NCBI GenBank assembly: GCA_965248395.1
Contig: OZ252103.1
Span: 620,001 to 684,000, forward strand
Length of the DNA: 64,000 nucleotides
Direction of reading: 5' to 3'
From: JAAXHH01 sp965248395
GTDB taxonomy: Bacteria > JAAXHH01
Shown: positions 8,549 through 17,423 of the stretch, piece by piece
Position numbering within the stretch: position 1 is the stretch's first letter
How the letters are laid out: every line of letters starts with the position of its first letter
Made by a program: the position numbers and the translations under genes
Notes under the pieces: generated by a model
What the model was told of the DNA's origin: nothing
Seen by the model: only the letters and a program-made list of their open reading frames with translations
Databases searched by the model: none

Positions 8549-9316
8549 CTACACGTCACACCCGGCGCTCCTGAGGTGAGCCACCGAATCGGCTACGCGC
8601 CGGCACGTCTCTTCTTCGTTCAGCGATTCCCCTTCCACGCCCTCGATCTCCATGGTGAACGGTCCGTAGAACCCGTGGGCGTTCAACCGGTCGAAGACCG
8701 CCTTGAAATCGACGATTCCCTCGCCGAAGGCGGGAAAACACCAGGTCTTGTACCGGCCGTCGGTATCCTTGAGATGCATGCTGCCGATATAGTCGATGAC
8801 CTTCTCCATTTCCTCGACGTGGTCCACGTCCCGGTTGTAGTAGTGGATGTTGGCCGTGTCGTAGTTTACGCGTACGTTGGGGTGATCGACGCCGCGCATG
8901 GTCTCCAGTGCGACGGCGGCGCTGGAAATAAGGTCGGGATGGGTCTCCATGCCTACGGTTATCCCGTATTCGGCGGCCTTGACGCCCACACGGTGCAACC
9001 GCTCGTAGACCACCTTCCTGTCCAGGTCACCGGACTGCACGCTGACGAAGAGCGTGCCGGAGCCAAGGGCCTTCGCGGCCTCCAGTGACGGCGTCAGCCG
9101 TTCGTCCACGTCAACAGCCTCGATTTCCACCGGGCACTGCAGGCTGCTGGCCGATAGACCGTGGCGCTCCAGCCTGGCCTTCACCTGATCCACCTCGTCC
9201 GGCGCGGGCGCGTTGATTTCAACGTGTTGAACGCCTATCGTGGGCAGGTGGCCAAAGGCGGATTCGCTGAACTTACCGTAGCTTGCCGTTCGGCATGCAA
9301 GCAGATTGGCTGGCAT
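8549..9316 (-). CDS. Sugar phosphate isomerase/epimerase-like TIM barrel (AP endonuclease family 2)
   Basis: A 255-residue TIM-barrel protein of the xylose isomerase-like superfamily. These metal-dependent enzymes isomerise or epimerise sugars, inositols or keto acids. Barrel motifs seen include VQHVEINAPAP (strand 2), VGMETHPDL (metal-ligand Glu and His), VNYDTANIHYYN (Asp ligand), IGSMHLKDTDG (His) and FTMEIEGVEGE (the last Glu). A ribosome site AAAGGA lies 5 bases before the ATG at 9316. It lies about 100 bases downstream of hpnE. Such genes are abundant in Latescibacteria-like and Planctomycete genomes, where they often accompany Gfo/Idh/MocA oxidoreductases. The substrate is unknown. Confidence 0.82.
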   Translation of the reverse strand: MPANLLACRTASYGKFSESAFGHLPTIGVQHVEINAPAPDEVDQVKARLERHGLSASSLQCPVEIEAVDVDERLTPSLEAAKALGSGTLFVSVQSGDLDRKVVYERLHRVGVKAAEYGITVGMETHPDLISSAAVALETMRGVDHPNVRVNYDTANIHYYNRDVDHVEEMEKVIDYIGSMHLKDTDGRYKTWCFPAFGEGIVDFKAVFDRLNAHGFYGPFTMEIEGVEGESLNEEETCRRVADSVAHLRSAGCDV

Positions 9317-9414
9317 ATGCGTCCTTCTTTCGGGAAACGAAACGATTGTAGACGGGAATGAATACCCTTCGAAATATAACCGAAGGATACCATGGGGTCA
9401 AGGCATCGTACCGA

Positions 9415-10848
9415 TCAGAAATCACGCTGTCCCACTAACCACCTCATTAGACCCTCGACGGGCAATTCGGGTTTCAGGATTCGCGTCCGCGCACCGAGAG
9501 ATCCCAGCAAGGCCTCGGTGGCCTGGTAACCGCTGCGTACGGCGCTTTCCATGGTCGCCGGCCAGCCCGTCTGCACCCAGTCACCCGCGATGAAAAGATT
9601 GGAAAGCGGGCAGGAGGGTCCGGGACGCAGCGCGTCGCAGCCAGGCCTGGGCGCGAAAGTAGCCCTGCCTTCCTTGACGACGACGGCCTTGATCAGTTCG
9701 GCCTGTCGCACGGCGGGCAGCAGGGACCTGAGGTCTTCCATCGCTTGATCGATGATCTTCTGACGGGGCAGTTTCATCCATTCGTCCGAAGCGCTGACCA
9801 CGAGTCCGAGATAGGTGCCTGGGTTTCCCGAGGCCAAGGCGTCCGGATCTCGTATGGACTGGTTGAATATCCACTGTATCCTACGACCGATTACAGCGGC
9901 GTAGTCCAGGTTGGTCACGGGCCGGTCGAACCAGACGTGCACGGCCGTGATGGGGGAGACTGTAAGCCCGGTCAGAATCGAAAAGTAAGGGTGTGTGGTG
10001 TAACTATCCGGCAGCAGTCTGCAAAGCGCGTCGAAAGGCAGGCCCGACAGGTATGCTCCGGCCTCGACGGATGTTCCGTCCTGCAGCGTAATGGAAGTCA
10101 CCCGTCCGCCGTGGGACGATATGCTCTGCACCCCCTGGTCGAGCACGACCCGGCCGCCCCTCTGTTCGATGTACTCGATACTGGGCGCGTACAGATCACC
10201 CAGGGGTATGGCGGGCAGTCCCACCTCGTAGCCCCGCCGGTTGATCAGGAAGGCCCTGACAGCCGCCCTGACTCCATAATCGGCGTCGATGTCGTCCAGT
10301 TCGTCGTTGAGCGCGCTGATCAGGAAGGGTTTCCAGAATGCCTCCACGGCCCGGTCCGACGCCCCGTGAACTTTTAGCCACGCCTCCATGGAAACCGGGG
10401 CCTGTACGTCCGCCGTGTCGGATTCCCGGTTTCTCATAACGTGGCGAACCATGCCTGCCACCGTGCGGACGATGGACAGCTTGTCTGTAAAACCCAGCGA
10501 CTTCAGTCGTAGAAACGACGGAAGCAGGTGCAGGGGCGGAGGAAGGCGGGAAGGACCAATGACCGAAATCCGGTTGGACTCGTCGATGAACGGTATGGCC
10601 TCGTGGAAGGCGATATGGTCCGCGACGCCGAGGCGGGTGTAGAAATCGACCAGGTTGACGCAACAGCCCAGGAGCACGTGCTGGCAGTTGTCCACCAGTT
10701 CGCCGCTCGACGGGTGTATGAAGGAGGACGCGCGCCCTCCCAGTATCGGGCGCCTTTCGTACAGGTCCACCTCTAGGCCGGCATCGGCCAGCGCTACTGC
10801 GCCGGCCAGTCCGGCCAGTCCACCGCCTATGACGATTACCTGGCTCAT
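9415..10848 (-). CDS. hpnE: Hydroxysqualene dehydroxylase HpnE (FAD-dependent)
   Basis: A 477-residue FAD enzyme of the amine oxidase/phytoene desaturase superfamily. The N-terminus has the Rossmann dinucleotide motif VIGGGLAGLAGAVALADAG, then YERRPILGGRASSF. The C-terminus has the second FAD contact, NLFIAGDWVQTGWPATMESAV. In the HpnCDE route this enzyme reduces hydroxysqualene to squalene. Its start codon overlaps the hpnD stop by four bases (ATGA), so it is translationally coupled. The order ribB-hpnC-hpnD-hpnE is on one strand. Carotenoid desaturases are close relatives, but the hpnC/hpnD neighbours decide the call. No squalene-hopene cyclase is in the window. Confidence 0.92.
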   Translation of the reverse strand: MSQVIVIGGGLAGLAGAVALADAGLEVDLYERRPILGGRASSFIHPSSGELVDNCQHVLLGCCVNLVDFYTRLGVADHIAFHEAIPFIDESNRISVIGPSRLPPPLHLLPSFLRLKSLGFTDKLSIVRTVAGMVRHVMRNRESDTADVQAPVSMEAWLKVHGASDRAVEAFWKPFLISALNDELDDIDADYGVRAAVRAFLINRRGYEVGLPAIPLGDLYAPSIEYIEQRGGRVVLDQGVQSISSHGGRVTSITLQDGTSVEAGAYLSGLPFDALCRLLPDSYTTHPYFSILTGLTVSPITAVHVWFDRPVTNLDYAAVIGRRIQWIFNQSIRDPDALASGNPGTYLGLVVSASDEWMKLPRQKIIDQAMEDLRSLLPAVRQAELIKAVVVKEGRATFAPRPGCDALRPGPSCPLSNLFIAGDWVQTGWPATMESAVRSGYQATEALLGSLGARTRILKPELPVEGLMRWLVGQRDF

Positions 10849-11731
10849 AAACGCTTTCGTATCAGCGCCCGGGCGCTGATGGCGAGTTTCTTCCAGGCGG
10901 ATAGGGAGATACGCCGGCTATACACATCGTACTGTCGGCGCGGGATTTCTTCGAGACACTGCCGGTAGATGCCGATCATGGCCGCCAGGCAGGCCCGGCT
11001 CGAGGCCTGAACCAGTGGAATAAGCGGCTGAGCCTCTTCGTAGAACCGTCTTGCGCGGTCCACCTGGAAAGCCATCAGCCGCTGGAACGAGTCGTTGAAC
11101 AGTCCGTTCCGTATATCATCCTCCGAGTACCCGAAGGCGTCAAGGTCTTCCTGCGGCAAATAAATACGGCCCATACCGGCGTCTTCCGGACGTCCCGAAG
11201 TATATTGGTGAGCTGGAAGGCGATTCCGCAGGATTCGGCGTACTGTTTGGCCGCGCTTCCGTTGAATCCGAAGATATGTATGCACACCAGGCCGACGGCG
11301 GAAGCCACGCGGTAGCAGTACTGGTACAGGTCCTCGAAGGTGGCATAGCGGGACACGGTGAGATCCATCTCCGCACCGTCAATGATGGCGTCGAAGTACT
11401 CCCGGGGTATGCTGAAACGGTTTACCGTATCCCTGAAGGCCGGCAGCAGGTCATTCCCGTCGGCCGCCGTTCCATTGTATGCATCGTCCAGCACCCCGCG
11501 CCAGGCGTTCAACCGGTTTTTCTTGACGGCATCCTCGGCTTCTTCGTCGACGATGTCATCGCAGTAGCGCATGAAAGCGTAAACCGCGCACATGGCCCGT
11601 CTGCGTTCAACCGGCAGTACGATGAAGGAATAATAGAAGTTCCTTGCCCTCGATTTCGCGATCCCGCGGCAGAATTCGTGGGAACTTTTCAACAGTCGTG
11701 GATCGGTGGGTTGTTGATCCGTAAGGTTCAT
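10845..11731 (-). CDS. hpnD: Presqualene diphosphate synthase HpnD, interrupted by a one-base frameshift
   Basis: HpnD condenses two farnesyl diphosphates to presqualene diphosphate. The first part (from 11731) has the N-terminal substrate motif RYCDDIVDEEAED and runs to FQLTNILRDVR. Translation then leaves the conserved frame and stops at 11075. The correct continuation, EDAGMGRIYLPQEDLDAF (second Asp-rich motif), is in another frame that runs to 10845. Restoring one G to the minus-strand GG at about 11188 (GTC CGG GAA GAC) joins the two parts into one ~295-residue protein of normal length. Everything else is intact. Either the gene is newly broken or the sequence has a homopolymer error. 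HpnE overlaps its end; hpnC lies 12 bases upstream. Confidence 0.85.
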
Positions 11732-11743
11732 AGCAAGGTGTAT

Positions 11744-12676
11744 TCAGAAAAGACGTTTCAACGCGTATTTTAAAAAGAGGCCGGTCTTCCGAGCCGTCGA
11801 CAGGGTGGGCCGCCGGGACAGCACGTCGTATCGTTGTCTTTCGATCTGGTCCAGGATGGCCGCCCCGCAGCGGTTGAACAGTTCGATATCCAACCTGACC
11901 CGTTTGTCCACCAGGCCGCACAGCCCGAGCCCCTCTTCGAACAGTTCTCGGGTGCGATTCACCTGGAACGCCATCAACTCCCTGAATCGCTCGTCGGTGG
12001 TTCCGGACTCGAGATCCGCCTCGGTGTAGTGGTACCGGTCCAGATCCTCCAGGGGCAGGTAGATCCTGCCTTTTCCCAGGTCTACCCGCACGTCCTGCCA
12101 GAAATTGGCCAGTTGGAGCGCCGTGCAAGTGGCATCCGACAGCCCCTGGCGTTCCCGGTCCCGGTAGCCGCACAGGTAGAGCACGAGGTGTCCCACGGGA
12201 TTGGCCGAGTAACGGCAGTATTCGAGTACGTCGGCGTAGGTCCTGTAACGCGTAACGACCTGGTCCTGCCGGAACGCGGTCAACAGATCTCGGAACGGCG
12301 AAACCGGTATATCGAAGCGGTCGATCGTCTCCCGAAGGGCAATGAAAACGGGATGCCGGGCTTCCCCGTCGTAACAGGCCTGCAATTCGGCGTCCCACCA
12401 GTCGAGCAGTTCCAGGGACAACCCGGTATCGCCGATTTCGTCCGCGAGGTCGTCGGACCATCGGCAATATGCGTAGACATGGTAGAAATGACGCCTGAGC
12501 GCAGCGGGCAGGAACCGGGAGACGACGATGAAATTCTCGTAGTGCTGCCGCGCGAGGCGGCTGCAGTACCGGTGGGCGGACTCCACGGAGGAGTCGCCGG
12601 CGTCGGGCAACGCGTCGAGGGCGAGATCTTCAAGCCGGAGCACGGCTTCCGGCAGGTAGGCGGGTAACTGGGACAT
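11744..12676 (-). CDS. hpnC: Hydroxysqualene synthase HpnC (squalene/phytoene synthase family)
   Basis: A 310-residue all-helical trans-prenyltransferase-like enzyme. HpnC converts presqualene diphosphate to hydroxysqualene. Visible motifs are HYENFIVVSRFLP near residue 45, YAYCRWSDDLADE (first Asp-rich site, about residues 68-80) and LANFWQDVRVDLGKGRIYLP (second Asp-rich site, around residue 190). The HYENF and NFWQDV variants are typical of HpnC rather than HpnD, which here has NILRDV. It sits directly before hpnD and 30 bases after ribB on the same strand, so hpnC, hpnD and hpnE form one transcription unit for squalene. Confidence 0.9.
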   Translation of the reverse strand: MSQLPAYLPEAVLRLEDLALDALPDAGDSSVESAHRYCSRLARQHYENFIVVSRFLPAALRRHFYHVYAYCRWSDDLADEIGDTGLSLELLDWWDAELQACYDGEARHPVFIALRETIDRFDIPVSPFRDLLTAFRQDQVVTRYRTYADVLEYCRYSANPVGHLVLYLCGYRDRERQGLSDATCTALQLANFWQDVRVDLGKGRIYLPLEDLDRYHYTEADLESGTTDERFRELMAFQVNRTRELFEEGLGLCGLVDKRVRLDIELFNRCGAAILDQIERQRYDVLSRRPTLSTARKTGLFLKYALKRLF

Positions 12677-12706
12677 GTATCAGGCACCGCCGGGGATTAC
12701 GCCGCC

Positions 12707-13354
12707 TTATCCACCGCGGCAGGCGAATTCCAGGACCAGTTCCTCTTCGAGCCGGTACTCGATGAGGTCCTTTATGGTCGCGATCTTCAGATGGTGCTCT
12801 TCGGCGATTTCGAGGAGCCGCGGCAGGCGAGCCATGGATCCGTCCTCATCCAGTACTTCGCACAGGACGCCGGCGGGATAGAGGCCGGCCAACCTCAACA
12901 GGTCGACGGTCGCCTCGGTATGGCCATCCCTTTCCAGCACGCCGCCGTCGCGCGCCCGTAACGGGAAGAGATGCCCCGGTCGTTCGAAGTCTTCCGGCAT
13001 GGTATCCGGATCGATGAACAACCGTGCCGTCTTTGCCCTGTCGGGCGCTGAAATACCGGATGTCACGCCATTTACGGCATCCACGGAAACGGTGAAGGGC
13101 GTGTCCACTACCGACGTCTTCCCTTCGACCATGATGGGAATCTCCAACTCTTTCAGCCTCTGTCGCGTGGTGGGCAGACAGATCAACCCCCGGCCGTACC
13201 GCGCCATGAAGTTGATGGTCTCGGGCGTCACCCGTTCGGCGGCTACCATGAAATCGCCCTCGTTTTCACGGTTTTCGTCATCGATGACGATCAGAACTCG
13301 GCCGTCCTTGACTTCTTCCACGGCCTCGGGAATGGAACAGAAATGGGATAACAT
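12707..13354 (-). CDS. ribB: 3,4-dihydroxy-2-butanone 4-phosphate synthase RibB
   Basis: A 215-residue cytosolic enzyme that turns ribulose 5-phosphate into formate and dihydroxybutanone phosphate, the four-carbon unit of riboflavin. Family motifs are VIDDENRENEGDF (metal site), FMARYGRGLICLP, TSVVDTPFTVSVDA, GISAPDRAKT, PGHLFPLRARDGGVLERDGHTEATVDL and AGVLCEVLDEDG. The chosen ATG at 13354 has AAAGGGG about 9 bases upstream; the in-frame 28-residue extension lacks such a site. Length equals stand-alone RibB, with no RibA GTP cyclohydrolase domain fused. The short leader leaves no room for an FMN riboswitch and I see none. It heads the ribB-hpnCDE run, and the regulator gene is divergent from it. 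Confidence 0.93.
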   Translation of the reverse strand: MLSHFCSIPEAVEEVKDGRVLIVIDDENRENEGDFMVAAERVTPETINFMARYGRGLICLPTTRQRLKELEIPIMVEGKTSVVDTPFTVSVDAVNGVTSGISAPDRAKTARLFIDPDTMPEDFERPGHLFPLRARDGGVLERDGHTEATVDLLRLAGLYPAGVLCEVLDEDGSMARLPRLLEIAEEHHLKIATIKDLIEYRLEEELVLEFACRGG

Positions 13355-13490
13355 GTAATTAACCCCTTTCTCGGAAGTAATTAAACATGAACGATGCAGT
13401 CTCACAATCGGATTTGTAGAAGGTGGAAGATTAGACATATGGTCATAACGGGATTATATTCATTCCATATAGGGATTAAATGAGGTCCTC

Positions 13491-13534
13491 GTGAGCATTG
13501 TGTGAGCATTGTATGAATACGGGGTATTTACCCC
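13491..13534. promoter_or_regulatory. Tandem 11-bp repeat and perfect inverted repeat between ribB and the STAND regulator
   Basis: Two exact head-to-tail copies of GTGAGCATTGT lie at 13491-13501 and 13502-13512. Nine bases further on, 13521-13534 is a perfect inverted repeat, GGGGTA-TT-TACCCC. Both lie in the 200-base gap between divergent genes, just before the winged-helix regulator starting at 13559. OmpR/CadC-type winged helices bind direct repeats of about this size, so an autoregulatory site is a fair guess. This is inference from position and symmetry only. Confidence 0.45.
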
Positions 13535-13558
13535 TTTTAATTGTCGATTGAACCCATT

Positions 13559-16321
13559 ATGACGCAACAGACCGCCGCCAAAGGCTACCGGTTCGACGAT
13601 TTCGTGCTGGATATCCAGAACCGCGAGGTTCGACGGAACGACACCTCGTTGCCCTTGAGTTCCAGATATTTTGACGTCCTCGTGCTGCTGGTATCCAACG
13701 CGGGGCAATTGGTGGGGAAAAACCGTATTTTCGACGAAGTTTGGGAGGACGTCATCGTCAGCGACACGGCGCTGACGCAGTGCGTAAAGTCGATCCGTAA
13801 ACAGCTGGACGACGACGCGTTGAACCCCCGTTACGTCAAAACGGTACCCAAGCATGGATACGTCTTCATCGGCGACGCGGTGGAGATCCAGGAGGAAGCG
13901 CCCCCGTCGACCGTGGAAAGCAAGACGCCCCGGCCATACAAGTTCCTCGACTATTACACCGAAAACGACCGGGGACTGTTCTTCGGTCGCGAGGAGGAGA
14001 TCGAGAACATATGTTCGCGAATCCTTTCGCGTCGGTCTTTTCTACTCTATGGCCGGTCCGGCGTGGGCAAGAGTTCGATTCTTCGCGCCGGTCTCATCCC
14101 CTGGTTACAGGACCAGGGACATCGAACCTGCATCATCCGGAGCTTTACCGACCCGCTGCAGCACATGACGCACGTAGTCCGGCGACTCGTCCGGGAAGAC
14201 GGGGATGAAGGCGTCGATCTGTCTGGACAGCCACTTCAGGAACTGCTCCGTCGCTTCCGGTCCGATCCTTCATCCCGCCTTGTCGTCATGCTGGACCAGT
14301 TCGAGGAATTCTTCCTCCTGCTTGACGAGAAAAGCAGGCAGGCGTTCATAAATGAGCTGGGCGCGCTGATGGAAGACGATTTCCTGCCGCTGCAGTTCGT
14401 GTTCGTGATGAGGGAGGACATGCTCGCGGAGATGAGTCGGATCAAACCGGTGGTTCCCGAGGTATTCCACCACGAGTATCGTCTAGGTCGATTGACGTCC
14501 GGACAGGCCGCCCAGGCCATTACTGGCCCGGCATGGCGGGTAGGCTGCAGGATTGAAGATACGCTGGTAGACCGACTGCTGGAGGACCTCTCCGACCATG
14601 AATTCGTCGACCCGCCCCATTTGCAGATCGTGTGTGATACGCTCTACGATCAACGAAACACGAAAAACCTGATCACGGAATCGGCCTATGACCAGCTGGG
14701 CGGCGCTTCGCAGATCCTTACAGATTACCTCGTAAGGGTGCTTCGCCGGTTCTCGGCGGCCGACCTGGCGGCGGTGCAGCAGGTGCTCCTCGCGCTCATC
14801 TCCGCCGATGAGCGGCTCATCGTCGTGCGAGAGGCCGAACTGGCTTCCCGTATCCAGATCGGCGACCGATACGACGACGCGGCCCTGGGAAGGCTGCTCG
14901 ACGAATTGGTCGAAGCCCGTATCGTAAGGCGGCGGAACCAGGAGGGAGATGGGTGGCTGGAACTCGCCCACGAATGCCTGATCCCCGAGGTGTCCCGTTG
15001 GCTGACAAACAGCGTTTACGAAGCCAAGCAGGCTCGCAGCCTGCTCGAGCGATCGGTGGAAAACTACCGGTCCTACCAACTGATCCTGGACCGGGAAAGC
15101 CTGGACCTGCTCTTTCCCTACCTGGAAGAACTAGGGGTCTCCGGCCAGGAAGCGTACCTGCTGTGCATCAGTCTCCTCAGCCGGGACCGTCCCGTGCCGG
15201 CCTGGTTGGTTGAAAGGGTGCCGGATGCCTTGAACGTGATACTGGAAGCGACGTACAACGCCCGCCAGGAAGTCCGCCAGAGGGCCGTGGAATCATCCCG
15301 TCCCGTACGGTGCGCGGCCCTGAACAACCGGCTCAGGCACCTGGCATTGCGGGATTCCGGTTTGAAAGTGCGCAGGGCGGCCAGCATCGAACTGGCGGAC
15401 TGGTTCGGTTCGGCCGTGGAATCGATCCTGACGCGTCCCACCGGGAACGAGTCCGTAAGCCGCCTTCAGCGCGCGGTCAGCCTGGCTTTCCTGCGGGAGC
15501 AAAACCGGTCTGTAAAACTTTCCCGCCTGTATCGCATCATGGTGATGATCGGTTTTGTGCTGATGCGCCTCCAACAGGGCGGCATAGACATCATGCAGCA
15601 GGGCATCGGCGGAACGTTCGGCGGCGCCATGGCCGGCCTGCTCGGCGGACTTCTCCTGGGATCCGCCCTGGCCGCGACCAGCGCCGGCATACTGTCGGAG
15701 GCGCTCTCGTCCATCATCGTCCTGGCGGGCCTGGGCCTGTTCGGCGGTGCTTTCGGCGGCGCGGGCGTGTCATTCGGCATGGTCGCCCTTCGGCGAATTA
15801 CGAGAAAGTACAGCCGGTGGCTGGGTGTCGTGGGCGGCGCGTTGGGCGGGGGCATCGTCGGCGCCGCTTTCAACCTCTACAGTTCCGATACCCTGGCGAC
15901 CCTTTTCGGCCACTACCCGGCGGGTCTGACCGGCGGTCCCGAGGGCGCCCTGATCGGCGCGGGCGTGGCTCTTGGCCCGGTCGTCACGCACTACCTGGTC
16001 AGGCGACCCGGACAGTGGCGGGGCTTTCTCTACATCGCTTTCGGCGCGCTTGGGGGCATGTGCGCCAGCATAGTCCTCACCCTGCTGGGCGGAAACATGT
16101 TCACCGGCAGCCTGGAAATCATGCGCCAGTCCTTCGAAGCGTCGCAGATCCGTCTCGAAACGATCGCGACGATATTCGGAGAGGTAGATTTCGGCCGAAC
16201 GACCCGGGTAGCCCTGGGAGCCCTGGAGGGGCTCCTCTTCGGCGCTGGCGTGATGGCCGGTATTGAGACATTCACACGGTCCAGGGAACGGACGGAAGGC
16301 TTGTCCGGTAAGGCCGGGTAA
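13559..16321 (+). CDS. Winged-helix / STAND ATPase / glycine-rich membrane regulator
   Basis: A 920-residue protein (a TTG at 13541 would add six residues). Residues ~9-105 are an OmpR/CadC-type winged helix (YRFDDFVLDIQNREVRR to YVKTVPKHGYVFIG). Residues ~140-480 are a STAND-type NTPase: GLFFGREEEIENI, Walker A GRSGVGKSS at ~165-173, Walker B RLVVMLDQFEEFF at ~240-252, and a winged helix-like end (GWLELAHECLIPEVSRWL). Residues ~500-650 are helical and HEAT-like. Residues ~660-900 hold six or more hydrophobic segments full of Gly zippers (GGTFGGAMAGLLGGLLLG). It therefore reads as a DNA-binding regulator with an ATP-driven switch, tethered to the membrane. Neighbours are ribB (divergent) and thiL (55 bases downstream). 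The signal sensed and the targets are unknown. Confidence 0.8.
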   Translation: MTQQTAAKGYRFDDFVLDIQNREVRRNDTSLPLSSRYFDVLVLLVSNAGQLVGKNRIFDEVWEDVIVSDTALTQCVKSIRKQLDDDALNPRYVKTVPKHGYVFIGDAVEIQEEAPPSTVESKTPRPYKFLDYYTENDRGLFFGREEEIENICSRILSRRSFLLYGRSGVGKSSILRAGLIPWLQDQGHRTCIIRSFTDPLQHMTHVVRRLVREDGDEGVDLSGQPLQELLRRFRSDPSSRLVVMLDQFEEFFLLLDEKSRQAFINELGALMEDDFLPLQFVFVMREDMLAEMSRIKPVVPEVFHHEYRLGRLTSGQAAQAITGPAWRVGCRIEDTLVDRLLEDLSDHEFVDPPHLQIVCDTLYDQRNTKNLITESAYDQLGGASQILTDYLVRVLRRFSAADLAAVQQVLLALISADERLIVVREAELASRIQIGDRYDDAALGRLLDELVEARIVRRRNQEGDGWLELAHECLIPEVSRWLTNSVYEAKQARSLLERSVENYRSYQLILDRESLDLLFPYLEELGVSGQEAYLLCISLLSRDRPVPAWLVERVPDALNVILEATYNARQEVRQRAVESSRPVRCAALNNRLRHLALRDSGLKVRRAASIELADWFGSAVESILTRPTGNESVSRLQRAVSLAFLREQNRSVKLSRLYRIMVMIGFVLMRLQQGGIDIMQQGIGGTFGGAMAGLLGGLLLGSALAATSAGILSEALSSIIVLAGLGLFGGAFGGAGVSFGMVALRRITRKYSRWLGVVGGALGGGIVGAAFNLYSSDTLATLFGHYPAGLTGGPEGALIGAGVALGPVVTHYLVRRPGQWRGFLYIAFGALGGMCASIVLTLLGGNMFTGSLEIMRQSFEASQIRLETIATIFGEVDFGRTTRVALGALEGLLFGAGVMAGIETFTRSRERTEGLSGKAG

Positions 16322-16376
16322 GTGGATGACACGTGTATCCGCACGCCCGAGTCGCACGAAAAGGGATCGATAAGCC

Positions 16377-17420
16377 GTGGAGAATCAACAGGAAAGCGCA
16401 GGCCTGCCCAGCGAGTTCGAACTGATCCGGCGGATCAGGACCTTGCTGCCCGATCTGGACCCGAGCGTCCTTATAGGGGTAGGCGATGACGCGGCGGCCG
16501 TACAGCCTGGGCCGGGCATGTCGACCTTGCTGACGACCGATACCTTCGTGGAGGGCGTGGATTTCGACATCGCATTTTCGTCATGGTGGCAGATCGGGTG
16601 GAAGAGTATGGCCGCGAACTTCAGCGACATCGCGGCCATGGGCGGCGTCCCCAGACACGCTTTGACGACGCTGTGTCTTCCGGCGCATCGCGACGTGAAC
16701 GACGTGGAGGCGCTGTACAAAGGATTCAGCGACCTGGCCCAACACGCGGGACAGTCCGTATCCATTGTCGGGGGCGACCTGAGTTCGACGGATGGGCCGA
16801 CCGTCATTAACATCGCGCTGACGGGAGAAGCGGAAAGGGAACGTATAACGGAGCGCGGCGGCGCAAAGGTGGGAGATGCCCTGTGCGTGACCGGGCACTT
16901 GGGCGCCAGCGAGACCGGGCTGCGGCTGCTTCAGTCGGCACGGGCGCGACCGGACACGAGGCGAAGACTGGACCAGTACGGCGACACGTTATCCCGCCAC
17001 CGGACGCCCGTTCCGCGAGTCCGGGAGGGAAGTGTGCTGTCCCGCAGCGGATGGGTCCGCGCCATGATCGACGTGAGCGACGGGCTCAGTTCAGACGCGT
17101 TGCACCTTTGTCGAAACAGCGGAGTAGGATTGAACATGGATGGGACCGCCGTGCCCATCGCGGATGAGACCAGGCGGGCCATGGAGGAACTGCGGCTCGC
17201 CCCGGACAGGACGGCACTGGAAAGTGGAGAGGAGTTCGAACTGCTGTGCGCCGTTGATCCGGACAACGTGGAGAACCTGGCGGCCGAACTGGAGGGGTGT
17301 ACCGGTACCACCCTGACATCCATAGGAGAAATCGTAACCGCGGACCGCGGTTACACCTGCACAGATTACACCGGGACCCATCCCCTGCGTCCCGAAGGGT
17401 ACGAGCACTTCGGAAACTGA
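16377..17420 (+). CDS. thiL: Thiamine-monophosphate kinase ThiL
   Basis: A 347-residue cytosolic kinase that phosphorylates thiamine monophosphate to the active cofactor thiamine diphosphate. The PurM-like fold is shown by IGVGDDAAAV (residues ~37-46), TTDTFVEGVDFD, KSMAANFSDIAAMGG, VGGDLSSTDGP and IDVSDGLSSDALHL. The start is a GTG at 16377 with AAGGGA about 10 bases upstream. Length is normal. No TPP riboswitch is seen before it. It follows the STAND regulator after 55 bases and may share its transcript. It converges with the Rieske gene, whose stop is only three bases away. Confidence 0.93.
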   Translation: MENQQESAGLPSEFELIRRIRTLLPDLDPSVLIGVGDDAAAVQPGPGMSTLLTTDTFVEGVDFDIAFSSWWQIGWKSMAANFSDIAAMGGVPRHALTTLCLPAHRDVNDVEALYKGFSDLAQHAGQSVSIVGGDLSSTDGPTVINIALTGEAERERITERGGAKVGDALCVTGHLGASETGLRLLQSARARPDTRRRLDQYGDTLSRHRTPVPRVREGSVLSRSGWVRAMIDVSDGLSSDALHLCRNSGVGLNMDGTAVPIADETRRAMEELRLAPDRTALESGEEFELLCAVDPDNVENLAAELEGCTGTTLTSIGEIVTADRGYTCTDYTGTHPLRPEGYEHFGN

Positions 17421-17423
17421 CGG

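Noticed and set aside
9366..9386. CCTTCG...CGAAGG hairpin after hpnE as a terminator
   Set aside because: Only a 6-base stem with a 9-base loop and no U-tract; too weak to call.
13355..13558. FMN riboswitch before ribB
   Set aside because: The leader is short and I could not find the conserved FMN-riboswitch core.
15310..16266. A 318-codon plus-strand frame inside the STAND regulator gene
   Set aside because: Arg/Pro/Gly-rich translation without domain features; the regulator's own frame has clear motifs and membrane helices here.
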